From the NCBI GenBank assembly GCA_963729325.1, contig CAVSNS010000033.1:248001-312000 (forward strand): a DNA stretch of 64,000 nt, given 5' to 3'. The first letter of the stretch is position 1. Each line of letters starts with the position of its first letter. The notes under the pieces are model-generated. The model ran no database searches and was not told the origin of the DNA. It saw nothing but the letters and a program-made list of their open reading frames with translations. Both the position numbers and the translations under genes were made by a program. This document shows, one piece after another, positions 27,383-37,445 of the stretch. The stretch comes from JABCYV01 sp963729325 (GTDB lineage: Bacteria; Acidobacteriota; Terriglobia; Terriglobales; Acidobacteriaceae).

Positions 27383-27591
27383 GTCTGACAAAATCTGTCA
27401 CGGCATTGATTTGTAGCGTCAGCTACCCCGCATCAGCCCAGTCCGAGATCATAACCTTTCTTGTAAACAGTTGATTCTTATGAAAAATCCAGGTCTCGAA
27501 TCTCATCTCAATTGTGGCAGCTCAAATGCCTGATTCTGCGCAGACAATCAAATGCGCATAGAGATTTCGAGCGTCGCACCGGGGGCCCAGC

Positions 27592-27948
27592 TTGGAAAAC
27601 GGTAAGGGAAAACGCCGTCACAAACGGATCAAAATGGTTCTGCCGGTGCGCATATCCGGCCGCGATGCCTCTAACAATCCGGTAAATGAGCTTGCTCATA
27701 CGCTAGATATAACTCCCAACGGCGCTCGACTGGGCGCGATTCGCCATGTCCTAAGAACGGGTGACAAACTCACCCTGCAATACCACCAGCGCAAGATTCA
27801 ATTCCGGGTTGTTTGGGTCACGCAACTCGAAGGGACAAAGGAGTATCAGGTCGGCCTGGAATCTACCGGCACAAGCGGCGAAACATGGGGATTGGAACTT
27901 GCCGACTGCGACACGGCGGATGAATACTCCAAACCCGTAAACGCCTGA
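27592..27948 (+). CDS. PilZ-domain protein
   Basis: 118 residues, essentially one PilZ domain, the c-di-GMP receptor fold. The arginine motif is RRHKRIKMVLPVRIS, and the second motif DITPNGARLGAI has Thr where many have Ser. The remainder is the beta-barrel (GDKLTLQYHQRKIQFRVVWV). A TTG start at 27592 is used. c-di-GMP binding is likely from the RxxxR-like residues but not certain given the substitution. Isolated gene; it may act on motility or polysaccharide export. A second PilZ-like protein lies at 63.1 kb. Confidence 0.85.
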   Translation: MENGKGKRRHKRIKMVLPVRISGRDASNNPVNELAHTLDITPNGARLGAIRHVLRTGDKLTLQYHQRKIQFRVVWVTQLEGTKEYQVGLESTGTSGETWGLELADCDTADEYSKPVNA

Positions 27949-28095
27949 CAACCGCAATAACGAATAGTTTCGTCCCTACTGCATATCATCTTCGTGCTGT
28001 TTTCCTGATTTTCTTGTTTTCCTTATGGCTTTGCGAAGTCCTAAGATGGAGATGATGACGCCATCTCATCTGCGGCTTCACTGTAGGTTTCTCCG

Positions 28096-29300
28096 TTGAG
28101 TCGAGGCAGCACAGCACTCGTAGTGCTTGCTCTCGCGGGCGTTGTGGAGTTGGTCACGCCGTCGGCGGCTGAACAGCCCATAGGCCAGACAACAAACACA
28201 TTACAGACCCAGAGATCTGACTCGCGTCATACGCTACCGCTCTCGCCTTTCTATGACACTCCCAATCCGCTTACCTGCGGGCAGGCCGGGCGAGCTGATT
28301 CGTGCGGAGCCGTTCGATGAATACGCGTTGCCGTATGACGTGTCAGCGGTTCGTTTTCTCTATCATTCACGGGCGGCAACTGGCGAGGACGTTGCCTCGT
28401 CAGGCGTAATTCTCGTTCCCGATGGAAAGCCGCCGGCTGGCGGATGGCCAATAATTGCTTGGGCGCACAGATTCAGCGGCGTTGCCCGCACATGCGCTCC
28501 ATCACTGATGAGGAACCTATACGTCGGGCCATTCCTCTCCATGTATGTCGGGCTAGGATATGCGGTGGTCGCCACCGACTATGCCGGTCTAGGCACAAAT
28601 TTTCGTAATGCGTTCCTGGATCTACGGTCTAACGCGATGGACGTTATCTATTCCGTAACGGCTGCGCGAGCTGCCGATTCCCCAGCTCGGCTCGAGATGG
28701 ATTGCGATGGGGGAATCCCAGGGCGGCCTGGCGGTTGTCGGAGTCGCCGAGATGCAGAGTGAGATGCGCGATCCCAACTATCTGGGTGCCATTGCAATTT
28801 CAGGCGTCGCCGATATCAAGGATATTTACGAAGCCCTGGCCCAAGAGCATTCGCGCGGCCTGCCATTATTCCTCGCCTATGGAATCAAAACCGTCTACCC
28901 GCGATTCCAAGTGAGTAACATGCTAACGGACAAGGCCCTCCCGTTGTATGAAGAGGTCGAGAGGCAATGCAGTGTTTCGGATAGCGCGTCAGAACTTTCT
29001 ACCGGCGAAATGCTTAAGAAAGATTGGGAGAACGAACCGTTTGTGAAGCAGTTCTTCAGCGTAAACACGCTCGGTCAAAAACCTGCCTACGGCCCGCTTC
29101 TGATAATCGGTGCTGAGGACCCGGAGATGCCCATCACTTTGACGGCCAGGGTGGTCGCACGTATGTGTAAACAGGGGGATCGAATTCAGTTCTACAAGTA
29201 TCCGGAATCAGGTAGCCTGCTCGGAGACTCCGTCGCTGACCAGATCGCGTGGATTCAGTCACGTTTTGCCGGTCGTCGCGCACCCAGCAATTGCCCATGA
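28096..29300 (+). CDS. Secreted alpha/beta hydrolase, secretory-lipase-like, two frame breaks
   Basis: Three collinear pieces: 28096-28265 (signal peptide VLALAGVVELVTPSAA, then LPLSPFYDTPNPL), about 28270-28705 (GELIRAEPFDEY, GVILVPDGKPPAGGWPIIAWAH, YAVVATDYAGLGT) and 28707-29300 (MGESQGGLAVVGVAE nucleophile elbow with the Ser, LLIIGAEDPEMP acid region). Both shifts are one surplus base. Reassembled about 400 residues, as in the LIP-type (PF03583-like) lipases of fungi and bacteria. The catalytic His near the C-terminus is not obvious, as the usual position reads YKYPESGS, so activity is uncertain. The TTG start is weak and an ATG about 40 bases upstream in another frame could be real. Confidence 0.75.
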
Positions 29301-29319
29301 GCAACCCAGCGGCTATGCT

Positions 29320-32300
29320 CTAATCCGTCTCACGCAAATCCGCTGCGGCGGACTTTCCCGAAGACCCTTCCTGCTGTCGTTTTTCCCACTCCGCTTCGGT
29401 AGGAACAGTAATAGTGTCGAGCTTCTTCTTTTTCAAGCCAGCATTAATGGTCGGGAGTTGCTGGTCCGTCAGTTTGCGGAAGTCGACGATGACGTCTTCC
29501 AGTTCACGCCCCAACGACGCAGCTCGAGCGACCTGGTAGTCGCCCGGTCGGCCCTCGTAGATGTTCACATTGCCGTACAGTTCCCCGAGGTGTTCCCGGA
29601 TGCGCTCTTCTCCCGTAATCATGCCGCCCTCTTTGGTGGCGACGATTCTCGAGCGAAGTTTGTCGCAGCCGTCGGTGAGCTGTTGCAATCGGGCACGTAG
29701 GGGATCTTTTTCCGAGAGCTTTGCAGCGCGGGCACTGGCTGATTCACGTACTGATCCGATCGCGCTGGCAGCATAGCTCATGTGACCGAGCAAATTGTAG
29801 AGCTTCATGGCCAGATCGAACTGTGCTTTGCGATCTTCAATCGTGAACTTGGCCCGCGGATCCAGAACCACTTTCAGTGGTGCGGTGTAAACCTGGTCAC
29901 CTTTGGTCATCTTGACGGTGTAAGTTCCAGGCATTACGCGAGGACCTTGGGTTGCTCCAAAAAGGGCACTGGCGGCCGGTGGGACCACCGGCGGTTTGAG
30001 CCGCATCGACCAAGTCGCGCGATTCACACCGCGATGTTTGCTGCCGCCGACCGTGTCCAGCAATTTGCCATCGGGATCGAAAATTTCGATCTTTAAGTCT
30101 CCGAAAATATGCCGCCGCCTCTGGTAATACGTAATGAAAGCATCAGTCGGACGACTAGGTCCGACGTATGTTTCGTCACCCTCAGGCCAACCACCGTTGG
30201 CATTGAAGTATTGGACGGCTGGTGTTCCTTCGATGAGCGTCGCTTCTTTCTCCATCAACTCGGGCGTGAGAGCGCGCAACGGAGAGATGTCGTCGATGAT
30301 CCAGATGCCACGCCCATGAGTAGCCATGACGAGGTCAGATTCGCGCGGATGCACTACTAGATCGCGCACCGCGACGGCGGGAAAATCGCTTCCCTTGTAC
30401 TGCGCCCAGCGCTGACCCCCATCGACGGAGATCCACAAACCAACTTCGGTGCCGAGAAACAGGAGGTTGCGATCCACCGTGTCTTCCTTGATGACATGGG
30501 CGTAGCCGCGAACCCCATTCTGTTGCACAGGTAGAGCGGTCCAGGTCTTTCCGTAGTCGGTGGTTTTGTAAGCGTAAGGCTTCATGTCACCAAAAGTGTG
30601 GCGATCGAAAGTGGCGTACGCGGTGGCTTCGTCGAAGCGGCTTGCTTCAATGGTAGAAACCCACGAGTTCTTTGCCAGATCCGGAACGTTGCCCACGACA
30701 TTGGTCCAGGTTTTCGCGCCGTCGCGTGTGATTTGGAGATTGCCGTCGTCGGTGCCGACCCAGATGATCTGCCCATTCTTCGGTGATTCTGAAATGGAGT
30801 AGATCGAGGTATGCATTTCTGCCGCGGAATTGTCGACGGTGACTCCGCCTGACTCCTCCTGCTTCTGTTTTTCCGGATCGTTGGTAGTGAGGTCAGGAGA
30901 AATGCGCTCCCATGACTGACCGTGGTCGCGAGAGCGGAACAGGAACTGCGCACCGATATAGATCGCTCCCTTCTCGTGGGAACTCATGTGGATGGGAGTG
31001 TTCCAGTTAAGGCGCAATTTCTTCTCGCCGTACTCTGGAAGGGGCTTGATGTTTCGAGTTTCGTGAGTGTAGCGATTGACGCGGCCGAGCTCACCGCCCT
31101 GTGACTCGGCGTAGATGTAGGCGGCATCGGAGGGGTCCTCAAACATCCAGAAGCCGTCGCCGTTGTACATGTTTTCCCAACGCGAGTTGGTAACCCCGCC
31201 AGGGTAGGATGAGTCACCCACCCAGGCGGAATTGTCTTGTAACCCCCCATAAACGTGGTAGGGGTTCGCGTTATCCACGCTCACGTGATAGAACTGCGAA
31301 ACCGGCAAGTTGAACTGGTGCTTCCAACGCGTTCCGCCGTCTTCGCTGCGCCAAAGGCCGCCGTCATCGCCTGCATAAACTACATTGGGATCGGCCGGAT
31401 CGATCCATATGTCGTGAAAATCGCCATGAGCACCGCTGGAAACGATGCTGAAACTCTGCCCGCCATTCACGCTGAGCAATAGCGGTCCATCCGGTTTGAA
31501 AATCTTATTCTCATCCTTAGGATCGACGATCAGATTACCGAAATAGAAAGGACGCCAGATCACAAACCGGCTGGAGTCCAAGCGTGTCCAAGTCTTGCCG
31601 CCATCATCGGACCGAAACAGCGCGCTCTTTTTTGACTCGATGTTGGCGTAAACAACTTGCGGCTTGGCAGGCGCCACGGCCAACGCGACTCGTCCCCATG
31701 GCTTTTCGGGCAGTCCCTTGCTGTTGGTGTCGTTGAGTTCCGTCCAGTGCTCGCCGGCGTCGGTGGATTTGTACATTCCGCTACCTGGACCACCCGACCG
31801 AAATGTCCAGCCTTTGCGGCGGAAATCCCACAGAGAAGCAAAGATAGTGTTGGGTTCCTGCGGGCTCATAGCGATAAGACCGCAGCCCGTCGAAGCATTG
31901 GCCCCGGCGAGGACCTTCCTCCAGGTCTTGCCTCCGTCGGAGGTTTTGTAAACACCACGCTCGTCGTTGTCATCCCACAAATGACCGGTCGCGCAAGCGT
32001 AAACAGTGTTGCTATCCTTGGGATCAACTAAGATCTTCGCGATGTGCTCGGAATCCTGCAGTCCCATGTTTGTCCAGTTTTCGCCGCCATCGGTGGACTT
32101 GTAGATTCCATCTCCAACCGAAACGCTGTTTCGCACCCACGACTCCCCGGTGCCAACCCAAACAATCTTGGAATTGGATGGGTCGATGGCGACCGCGCCG
32201 ATCGACTGAACACTCTGCCGGTCGAACACCGGCTTGAACGTGGTGCCGCCATTCACGGACTTCCATACGCCGCCACTCGCTGAACCCGCAAACACTGTAA

Positions 32301-32496
32301 GGCGTCCATTCTCAGTCACGGCCGCGACAGCCGCAATGCGTCCGCTCATAGTGGCGGAGCCAATGTTGCGAGCGGGCAGTCCTGAAACCGTGGCGGCGTC
32401 GAACTTGATTGGTGGCTGGGCGGAAACAGCGATCGACAGAAACAACATTCCCATGGCCAATCCCAGGTTACGGGCACAGCGTGCACGAGCAGTCAT
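29320..32496 (-). CDS. Large secreted BNR/VPS10-like beta-propeller protein
   Basis: About 1058 residues. The ATG at 32496 is chosen over the TTG at 32523: AGAGGA lies nine bases upstream and the signal peptide (NLGLAMGMLFLSIAVSA) follows. Many Asp-box repeats of the S/T-x-D-x-G-x-x-W type are present: STDGGENWTNMG, TSDGGKTWRKV, STDAGEHWTEL, SDDGGKTWTRL, SEDGGTRWKHQ, RDGAKTWTNV, TTDYGKTWTAL, SVDGGQRWAQY. They form sortilin/VPS10-like ten-bladed or paired propellers. A C-terminal helical-rich 250 residues follow (MRLKPPVVPPA onward). Such proteins are abundant in Acidobacteriota and Bacteroidota; substrate binding is assumed but not known. The frame is intact over 3.2 kb. It is co-directional with the LolA-like gene 50 bp upstream. 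Confidence 0.9.
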   Translation of the reverse strand: MTARARCARNLGLAMGMLFLSIAVSAQPPIKFDAATVSGLPARNIGSATMSGRIAAVAAVTENGRLTVFAGSASGGVWKSVNGGTTFKPVFDRQSVQSIGAVAIDPSNSKIVWVGTGESWVRNSVSVGDGIYKSTDGGENWTNMGLQDSEHIAKILVDPKDSNTVYACATGHLWDDNDERGVYKTSDGGKTWRKVLAGANASTGCGLIAMSPQEPNTIFASLWDFRRKGWTFRSGGPGSGMYKSTDAGEHWTELNDTNSKGLPEKPWGRVALAVAPAKPQVVYANIESKKSALFRSDDGGKTWTRLDSSRFVIWRPFYFGNLIVDPKDENKIFKPDGPLLLSVNGGQSFSIVSSGAHGDFHDIWIDPADPNVVYAGDDGGLWRSEDGGTRWKHQFNLPVSQFYHVSVDNANPYHVYGGLQDNSAWVGDSSYPGGVTNSRWENMYNGDGFWMFEDPSDAAYIYAESQGGELGRVNRYTHETRNIKPLPEYGEKKLRLNWNTPIHMSSHEKGAIYIGAQFLFRSRDHGQSWERISPDLTTNDPEKQKQEESGGVTVDNSAAEMHTSIYSISESPKNGQIIWVGTDDGNLQITRDGAKTWTNVVGNVPDLAKNSWVSTIEASRFDEATAYATFDRHTFGDMKPYAYKTTDYGKTWTALPVQQNGVRGYAHVIKEDTVDRNLLFLGTEVGLWISVDGGQRWAQYKGSDFPAVAVRDLVVHPRESDLVMATHGRGIWIIDDISPLRALTPELMEKEATLIEGTPAVQYFNANGGWPEGDETYVGPSRPTDAFITYYQRRRHIFGDLKIEIFDPDGKLLDTVGGSKHRGVNRATWSMRLKPPVVPPAASALFGATQGPRVMPGTYTVKMTKGDQVYTAPLKVVLDPRAKFTIEDRKAQFDLAMKLYNLLGHMSYAASAIGSVRESASARAAKLSEKDPLRARLQQLTDGCDKLRSRIVATKEGGMITGEERIREHLGELYGNVNIYEGRPGDYQVARAASLGRELEDVIVDFRKLTDQQLPTINAGLKKKKLDTITVPTEAEWEKRQQEGSSGKSAAADLRETD

Positions 32497-32546
32497 CTGT
32501 AAGAATCCTCTTAGGGAATTCAAGTCATTACCAACGATTGGGCCGG

Positions 32547-33317
32547 TTAATTCTTCGCGGTTTCCTGCTTTTGAGGTGCTTCCTTCTTGAGAGACGCCGG
32601 GACCGCGAACTCGGAAGTTTCCAGTGGCACATTCACTTCGATCTTTTCATAAGTGACGTACTGCCAGGAACTGGGATCATTCTTGGGGCCGGAAGCCACC
32701 GAGAACGGGAACATCACACCGCCAGCCTGCTTATAAGAACCGAGATCGATGACATTTTCCCGGATCGAGCCGCGAATAAATTCCTGCGTCTCTTTGCGGA
32801 TTTCAAGATACGTGTCCGGATCGAGGTAGTAATAAACGATGTCACCGTTCTTCAGTGTGACCTTCAACCGAAGGGCATCATCGCCATCGACGACGTCGTG
32901 ACCCAGGTACTCGACTTTGTTCCCCTTTTCCTGGTACTCGACCAGCGGCCCGTCGAAATCCGCGTCAATTAGAAGGTCCCGCATATCGTCGTCTCCCATG
33001 AGCATGGGGTCCTTCTTTCCGCCGAACGGCTGGATTTGCCAGCCTGTCGACCCGTCATAGGCCTGGACGGCGGTCATACCCTGAATGGAAAAAGTCTCTC
33101 GCACCAGTTTCGGACGCATATTCTCCTGGCTCACCCTGCCGGGAGGGAGGCTTGGACCCTCTATTTTGCCGGTCATGCGCACCGTTTTGATCGCCTTCAT
33201 CTTGTCCATTCCACCTTTAGCCTGAATGTTCTTGTTAACCAGTTCGTCGGCGGTTTGGGACATCCCCAAAAGACTCCAACAAAGTATTGCCAGCAGGACT
33301 ATCGAATTACGGCGCAT
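32547..33317 (-). CDS. Exported LolA/outer-membrane-lipoprotein-sorting-like protein
   Basis: The ATG at 33317 is preferred: AGGAG lies nine bases upstream and a signal peptide (SIVLLAILCWSLLGMSQ) begins at once. The longer reading to 33458 adds 47 residues without family character. About 256 residues: ELVNKNIQAKGGMDKMKAIKTVRMTGK is the typical opening of acidobacterial LolA-like proteins, followed by a half-barrel with YDGSTGWQIQPFGG, LKVTLKNGDIVYYYLDPDTYLEIR and YKQAGGVMFPFSV. It binds lipid-like ligands in homologues. It directly precedes the BNR propeller gene and is probably co-transcribed, so the two may serve one envelope process (inference). Confidence 0.82.
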   Translation of the reverse strand: MRRNSIVLLAILCWSLLGMSQTADELVNKNIQAKGGMDKMKAIKTVRMTGKIEGPSLPPGRVSQENMRPKLVRETFSIQGMTAVQAYDGSTGWQIQPFGGKKDPMLMGDDDMRDLLIDADFDGPLVEYQEKGNKVEYLGHDVVDGDDALRLKVTLKNGDIVYYYLDPDTYLEIRKETQEFIRGSIRENVIDLGSYKQAGGVMFPFSVASGPKNDPSSWQYVTYEKIEVNVPLETSEFAVPASLKKEAPQKQETAKN

Positions 33318-33721
33318 GCCAAGAGCTCCTCTGAAAGATTGCACGGGGACAAAACAGTCCTTCACGTCCCTTCGACGTGCTTGTCGGTGGTTTGTAACCA
33401 AATTGTCGGGAATAATAATGAGAACAGAGTCGGATTTTGGGGAGGTCTGATCCATCACGCGCGACTACGGTCTGAAAACCATCGGCTTTGGGACTGCCTA
33501 CTCTATTCGATTCTTCAGCCGATGACAAGCCAGCCATCCCCGATACGATTCGAACATTTGCTATTCTTCTTTCTTGCAAACTCGAATTTCCGTCCAGCAT
33601 TCTGGAATCGGCAGCTTACTACGCATGGCGCGTCAGCAATGAGACTTTGGAAGTTCAAGAAATCAGACCGATATACTGATTCTTGAGCGCCTAACGGCCC
33701 GGTATGAGGAATAATGGAAAT
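33318..33721. other. 404-bp divergent intergenic region
   Basis: It separates the LolA-like/BNR pair (minus) from the OmpA-family gene (plus). I see no ORF with coding character and no strong palindrome. Both promoters are expected here but I cannot point to them. Confidence 0.35.
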
Positions 33722-35304
33722 ATGAACCGATCCTTAGCTTCAATAGCTTTAATTTGCGCGCTTCTGCTGACGGTTTGCTGCGCTCGCGCAACAAGACGCC
33801 GCTCCCGTCGAGCCAATGGATCAAACTCCGCTGTTCCACGTCAAGGTAATTTCGCGCAGCACCAAAGCGGTGAATTATCGCCATCGTGGCGGCTCCACTA
33901 CCGTGGATTTCAAAGGAACTGCCCTCATGCCCGAGGCCAGCGGCCGGGCCAAGGTCGACAGCAAAGCAGGACGCCTGGAGATTAACGCTGAATTCGCCCG
34001 CTTCCAGCCGGCAACCATGTTTGGCCCGGAATACTTGACCTATGTGCTTTGGGCCATCACGCCCGAGGGCCGTGCTGTGAACCTGGGAGAGATCGTGCCC
34101 AACAGCGCAGGGAAAATTAGCCTGAACGTCACAACCCAGCTCCAGGCCTTCGGCTTGATCGTGACTGCGGAACCTTATTTTTCCGTGACCCGGCCCGGCG
34201 ATAAGGTGGTCGCGGAAAACATCATCCGCCAAGAGACCAAGGGTCTGGAACAGCCCATTGACGCGAAGTTCGAGATGCTCGAATCCGGACAATATACCGT
34301 GGATATGCCGGCAACCCAGCTTCCTGCGACCACGGCTGATCGCAAGACTCCGCTCGACTTACTGGAAGCGCGCAATGCCGTGGCCATTGCCAAAGCAGCC
34401 GGGGCAGATCAATATGCGCCCGATACGCTGCAAAAAGCCGAAAATCTTCTTGCCCAAGCTGAGGACTACCTGCGCCGGAAACAGGGCAGAACTCCCATTG
34501 GCACGGTAGCCCGCGGGGCTACTCAAACCGCGGAAGACGCGCGGGTGCTGACTCTGCAAAAGAAAGAGCAGGAAAGGATCGCGGCGGAAAAGCGCGCCAT
34601 GCAGGAGGCCCAAGAGAAGGCTGAAGCAGAAGCGAAAGCGTCGGCTGAAGCGGAAGCGCAAGCCAAGACTCAGGCCGAAGAAGACGCCCGCAGGCGTGCT
34701 CAGGCCGAAGCCGAACAGGCTGACGGCGGAAAAAGCCAGAACCAAAGCCGAGCTGCAGCAAGCCAAGGCCGACGCAGCCCGGTCGGCAGCATTGGCGGAG
34801 CAGCAGAAAGCCCAAGCTGCCGCAGCAGAAGCGATTCGTCAAAAGGAAGAAATGCGGGAGCGTCTTCTAAAGCAGCTCAACCAGGTTTTGGAAACCAAAG
34901 ACACAGACCGCGGCCTTGTGGTCAGCATGCCGGACGTGCTCTTCGACAGCGGTCAGTACACGCTGAAACCTGCAGCTCGGGAACGGCTAGCCAGAATTTC
35001 AGGGATTGTGCTTGCGTATCCGGATCTTAGACTGGAAATCGAAGGCCATACTGATAGCATCGGCAGCGAGCAGTTCAACCAGTCGATCTCTGAGAAACGC
35101 GCCGCCACGGTGAGAGACTACCTGGTCAATGCCGGGGTACCGATCAACAGCGTGATCGCGCGCGGCCTTGGCAAGAATAATCCGATAGCCGATAACTCCA
35201 CCGCCGCGGGGCGAAAACTGAATCGCCGCGTGGAGATGATCGTTTCCGGTGATGTAATCGGGAACCAGGTGGGACCGAACCCGAATCCCGGAGGTCCGCA
35301 ATAG
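33722..35304 (+). CDS. OmpA-family outer-membrane protein with long Ala/Glu/Lys coiled coil, two frame breaks
   Basis: ATG 33722 starts a signal peptide (LASIALICALLLTVC). One surplus base near 33790 moves the frame to ALAQQDAAPVEPMDQTPL and a domain with YRHRGGSTTVDFKGTALMPEA. A DUF4398-like segment follows (LDLLEARNAVAIAKAAGADQYAPDTLQKAENLL in part), then about 120 residues of Ala/Glu/Lys/Gln coiled coil. A second surplus base near 34730 lies in the coil. The end is an OmpA peptidoglycan-binding domain: VLFDSGQYTLKPAARERLARI, EGHTDSIGS, SEKRAATVRDYLV, GLGKNNPIADN, GRKLNRRVEMIV. Reassembled about 527 residues. It anchors the outer membrane to peptidoglycan. Confidence 0.9.
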
Positions 35305-35376
35305 GAGGAGCAACAATCGGACGGATCTTTGATTTGCGAATCTCGCTCTGGTATGAGGCCGCTACGCAGCTCCTAA

Positions 35377-35604
35377 CTATGCTGCCTTCTTTTCGCGCCT
35401 TACCCTTGCCCATCGTGCCCGTTGCGCTGCCGCGATCTTCTTCCGGGCGGCAACGGATAAGCGTGACCGCTTAGCAGTTCCCTTGTTCCCATTGGCCCCA
35501 GGCTCCACGATTTTGGTCAGAGTGGCTACAGCCTCTCGAAGGCGCTTCAATTGTTTCTGCTCCTTGCGGAGTTCCTTCAACACACGACGAGTAAGGTTGT
35601 TCAT
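35377..35604 (-). CDS. Small basic protein with Ala/Arg-rich C-terminal motif
   Basis: 75 residues, strongly basic. The N-terminal half is a Leu/Lys/Arg helix with heptad-like spacing (LKELRKEQKQLKRLREAVATL), suggestive of a short coiled coil. The C-terminal half has LSVAARKKIAAAQRARWARVRREKKAA (in part SVAARKKIAAAQRARWA), a motif I associate with small putative nucleic-acid-binding proteins of Acidobacteriota and Planctomycetes, from memory only. No clear homologous function. ATG start, convergent with the OmpA gene. It could bind DNA or RNA nonspecifically (inference). Confidence 0.65.
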   Translation of the reverse strand: MNNLTRRVLKELRKEQKQLKRLREAVATLTKIVEPGANGNKGTAKRSRLSVAARKKIAAAQRARWARVRREKKAA

Positions 35605-35792
35605 AAGTTAGTCCTCTAGATAGGTCAGTTCCAAGGCGTTCCCTGCGTCATCCGCGGCCGTCCGCAAGTAGGAACGGTAGTTCTTACCGGCGCCTCGACC
35701 GCAAAGATCACGTCGCGTCTATCTCTTGATGTCGCGGCAAAGCATTATACCCCTCAAACCCTTAGCAATAGGGCTAGTCCGGGCGGAAGATC

Positions 35793-35816
35793 CGGGGTCA
35801 ATCGAGCTTGACCCCG
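35793..35816. repeat. Nine-bp perfect hairpin upstream of the TPR gene
   Basis: CGGGGTCAA, loop TCGAGC, TTGACCCCG: a perfect 9-bp stem, 73 bp upstream of the TPR protein start at 35889 and in the 284-bp divergent gap after the small basic protein. It could be an operator, a 5'-leader structure or the terminator-like end of an upstream transcript; no T-run follows. Confidence 0.5.
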
Positions 35817-35888
35817 ATGTGAGCTTCTTGTCGCGTTAGTTAGTGAAGGACGAACTTAGCAAGCTGCTAAGTATGCAAGGAGGCCAAA

Positions 35889-36443
35889 ATGAAACCGCAT
35901 CCCTTCGCCTTGTTGGTAATCACAGTTTTAATTGGCAGCGGCAGTCTGGCAGCCTTTTGGTCTGATGCCCCTCGTGGAAGCGACCAGCACGCTAAGAAAC
36001 AAGGTTTGAGGAACAGCGATCAGACTGAGGCCACGCTGACGGCGAAGCGTATGTACGCTTCGGCGCAGGCATCGTATGACGAACATAACTACCAGGACGC
36101 TCTCGAGACTCTTAATGAAGCTGTGCGGTTGGACCCAAGTTCCGCGCCGTCCACACTGCTGAGAGCGCTTACCTACTTTCAAATGGGCAAATACAATGAA
36201 GCTGCCCACGACTTCACCGTCGACATTCAGCTTGAGCCCAGCCACGGCGCTGCCTATTTTCTCCGCGGGCAATGCTATCTCAAATTGGCAAGCTATCAGA
36301 GTGCGGTCAGCGATTTTCAAAAGACAGCAGAGCTGGATGCGAATCTACGTACTCAAGCGATGGCATGGTTGAGGAAAGCTCAGGCTGCATCCCTTGCAGG
36401 AGGAAGTCACGGGAAGACTTCCTCTGCTGCGGACGCAGTGTAA
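35889..36443 (+). CDS. Exported TPR-repeat protein
   Basis: 184 residues. Signal peptide or membrane anchor (ALLVITVLIGSGSLAAF), then three TPR units starting about residues 55, 88 and 122: AQASYDEHNYQDALETLNEAVRLDPSS (in part NYQDALETLNEAVRLDP), YFQMGKYNEAAHDFTVDIQLEPSH and YLKLASYQSAVSDFQKTAELD. AAGGAGG lies ten bases upstream of the ATG as ribosome binding site. TPRs mediate protein contacts; the partner is unknown. It ends convergent with the next minus-strand gene, 28 bp between stops. Confidence 0.85.
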   Translation: MKPHPFALLVITVLIGSGSLAAFWSDAPRGSDQHAKKQGLRNSDQTEATLTAKRMYASAQASYDEHNYQDALETLNEAVRLDPSSAPSTLLRALTYFQMGKYNEAAHDFTVDIQLEPSHGAAYFLRGQCYLKLASYQSAVSDFQKTAELDANLRTQAMAWLRKAQAASLAGGSHGKTSSAADAV

Positions 36444-36471
36444 GTCTCAACAGTCGACGCCGGCCTTACCA

Positions 36472-37389
36472 TTATTTCTGGTCGACTTCTCCCAGCGGAA
36501 CAACCTTCGTACCCGTACGAAATTTCTTATAATCCCGATAGGTCACATCCTCTTCCACGTTGTAGTCCTTCAGGAGGGCCAGCCGCACGTCGACCTTCAC
36601 GGCCACGTGCTTCGGCAGCCAGGCTTCCTCGTTCACCCGGGTCTGTTCGACTACCACGCGTGAGCCCTTGTGGATTCGTGCCAGAAACCAGCCGAGCGAA
36701 ACCGTGTCGATGCACTGCGCGTCCAGTTTCACCCATTGTGATTCGGCTTGATCGATCCATACCCGGAAGCGGAACTTGGGCAGGATCCTGGCCTCCTTGC
36801 TATGCGGCTCGAAGCCGGGGCGAGGCTCAGCATCGATCACGTAGGTTTTCCGTCCTTCGAGATCGTCAATATTGGTGAGGTGGAAGTTGTAGGCGTCGGT
36901 CACCTCACGCACAAATTGCCGGTCCTTTTCCCGGTTTTTCTCTTCCATTTCGAGGCGCTTCGTGCGCTGATCTTCGCTTTCGTTCTTGCGCTTATCGATG
37001 ACCTTCTTGATTTTTTCTTCTTCCTTGGCCGCATCTTTCTCTGAAAGCGGCTTGTCGTCTTTGGCGATGAGGCGCTGCACTTGTTCGTTGTAGAGCATCA
37101 TGACTTCGTAGGTCTTGGATTCGATGGACCGCAACTCGCCCTTTCTCTTCAGCTTGTGTTCTTCCTCGCGCTGAACGTAGGTGTAGTCGCGTTGCTTCTT
37201 GTCGTTTTCCACGTCGTTTTCGGCCGCTCGGCGAATGAGTTCCTTAATTTGGTCGTTGGTAAGCGTAGTGACGTTTTGGTCTGAGGGTTTGAATTCGGTC
37301 GATGCGGTGTCGGGGGTGCCCGTCTGGCCCGATGAGGTCCAGGCGAATAAGGCTAGGAGCAAAAAAAGGACGATCCGCATCACCTGCAT
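36472..37389 (-). CDS. Exported protein of unknown function with long charged helix
   Basis: About 305 residues from the ATG at 37389 (an ATG nine bases later is also possible; the longer reading to 37449 precedes the signal peptide and overlaps the next gene). Signal peptide VLFLLLALFAWTSSGQ. A charged helical stretch follows (KQRDYTYVQREEEHKLKRKGEL, EKDAAKEEEKIKKVIDKRK, both in part), then a beta-rich C-terminal half with YVIDAEPRPGFEP, FRFRVWIDQAESQWVKLDAQ and TRVNEEAWLPKHVAVKVDVRLAL (in part), which resembles LolA/outer-membrane lipoprotein-sorting folds. I do not recognise a named family. Probably periplasmic. Confidence 0.65.
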   Translation of the reverse strand: MQVMRIVLFLLLALFAWTSSGQTGTPDTASTEFKPSDQNVTTLTNDQIKELIRRAAENDVENDKKQRDYTYVQREEEHKLKRKGELRSIESKTYEVMMLYNEQVQRLIAKDDKPLSEKDAAKEEEKIKKVIDKRKNESEDQRTKRLEMEEKNREKDRQFVREVTDAYNFHLTNIDDLEGRKTYVIDAEPRPGFEPHSKEARILPKFRFRVWIDQAESQWVKLDAQCIDTVSLGWFLARIHKGSRVVVEQTRVNEEAWLPKHVAVKVDVRLALLKDYNVEEDVTYRDYKKFRTGTKVVPLGEVDQK

Positions 37390-37445
37390 AGTTACGTGAT
37401 TGGAACCCAGTAAGTTCCGATAAGTCTCGTTTCTTCCGCCAGAAC

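Noticed and set aside
33036..33686. A 216-residue plus-strand frame across the LolA-like start and the adjacent gap
   Set aside because: It overlaps the conserved LolA-like signal peptide on the other strand and has no recognisable domain.
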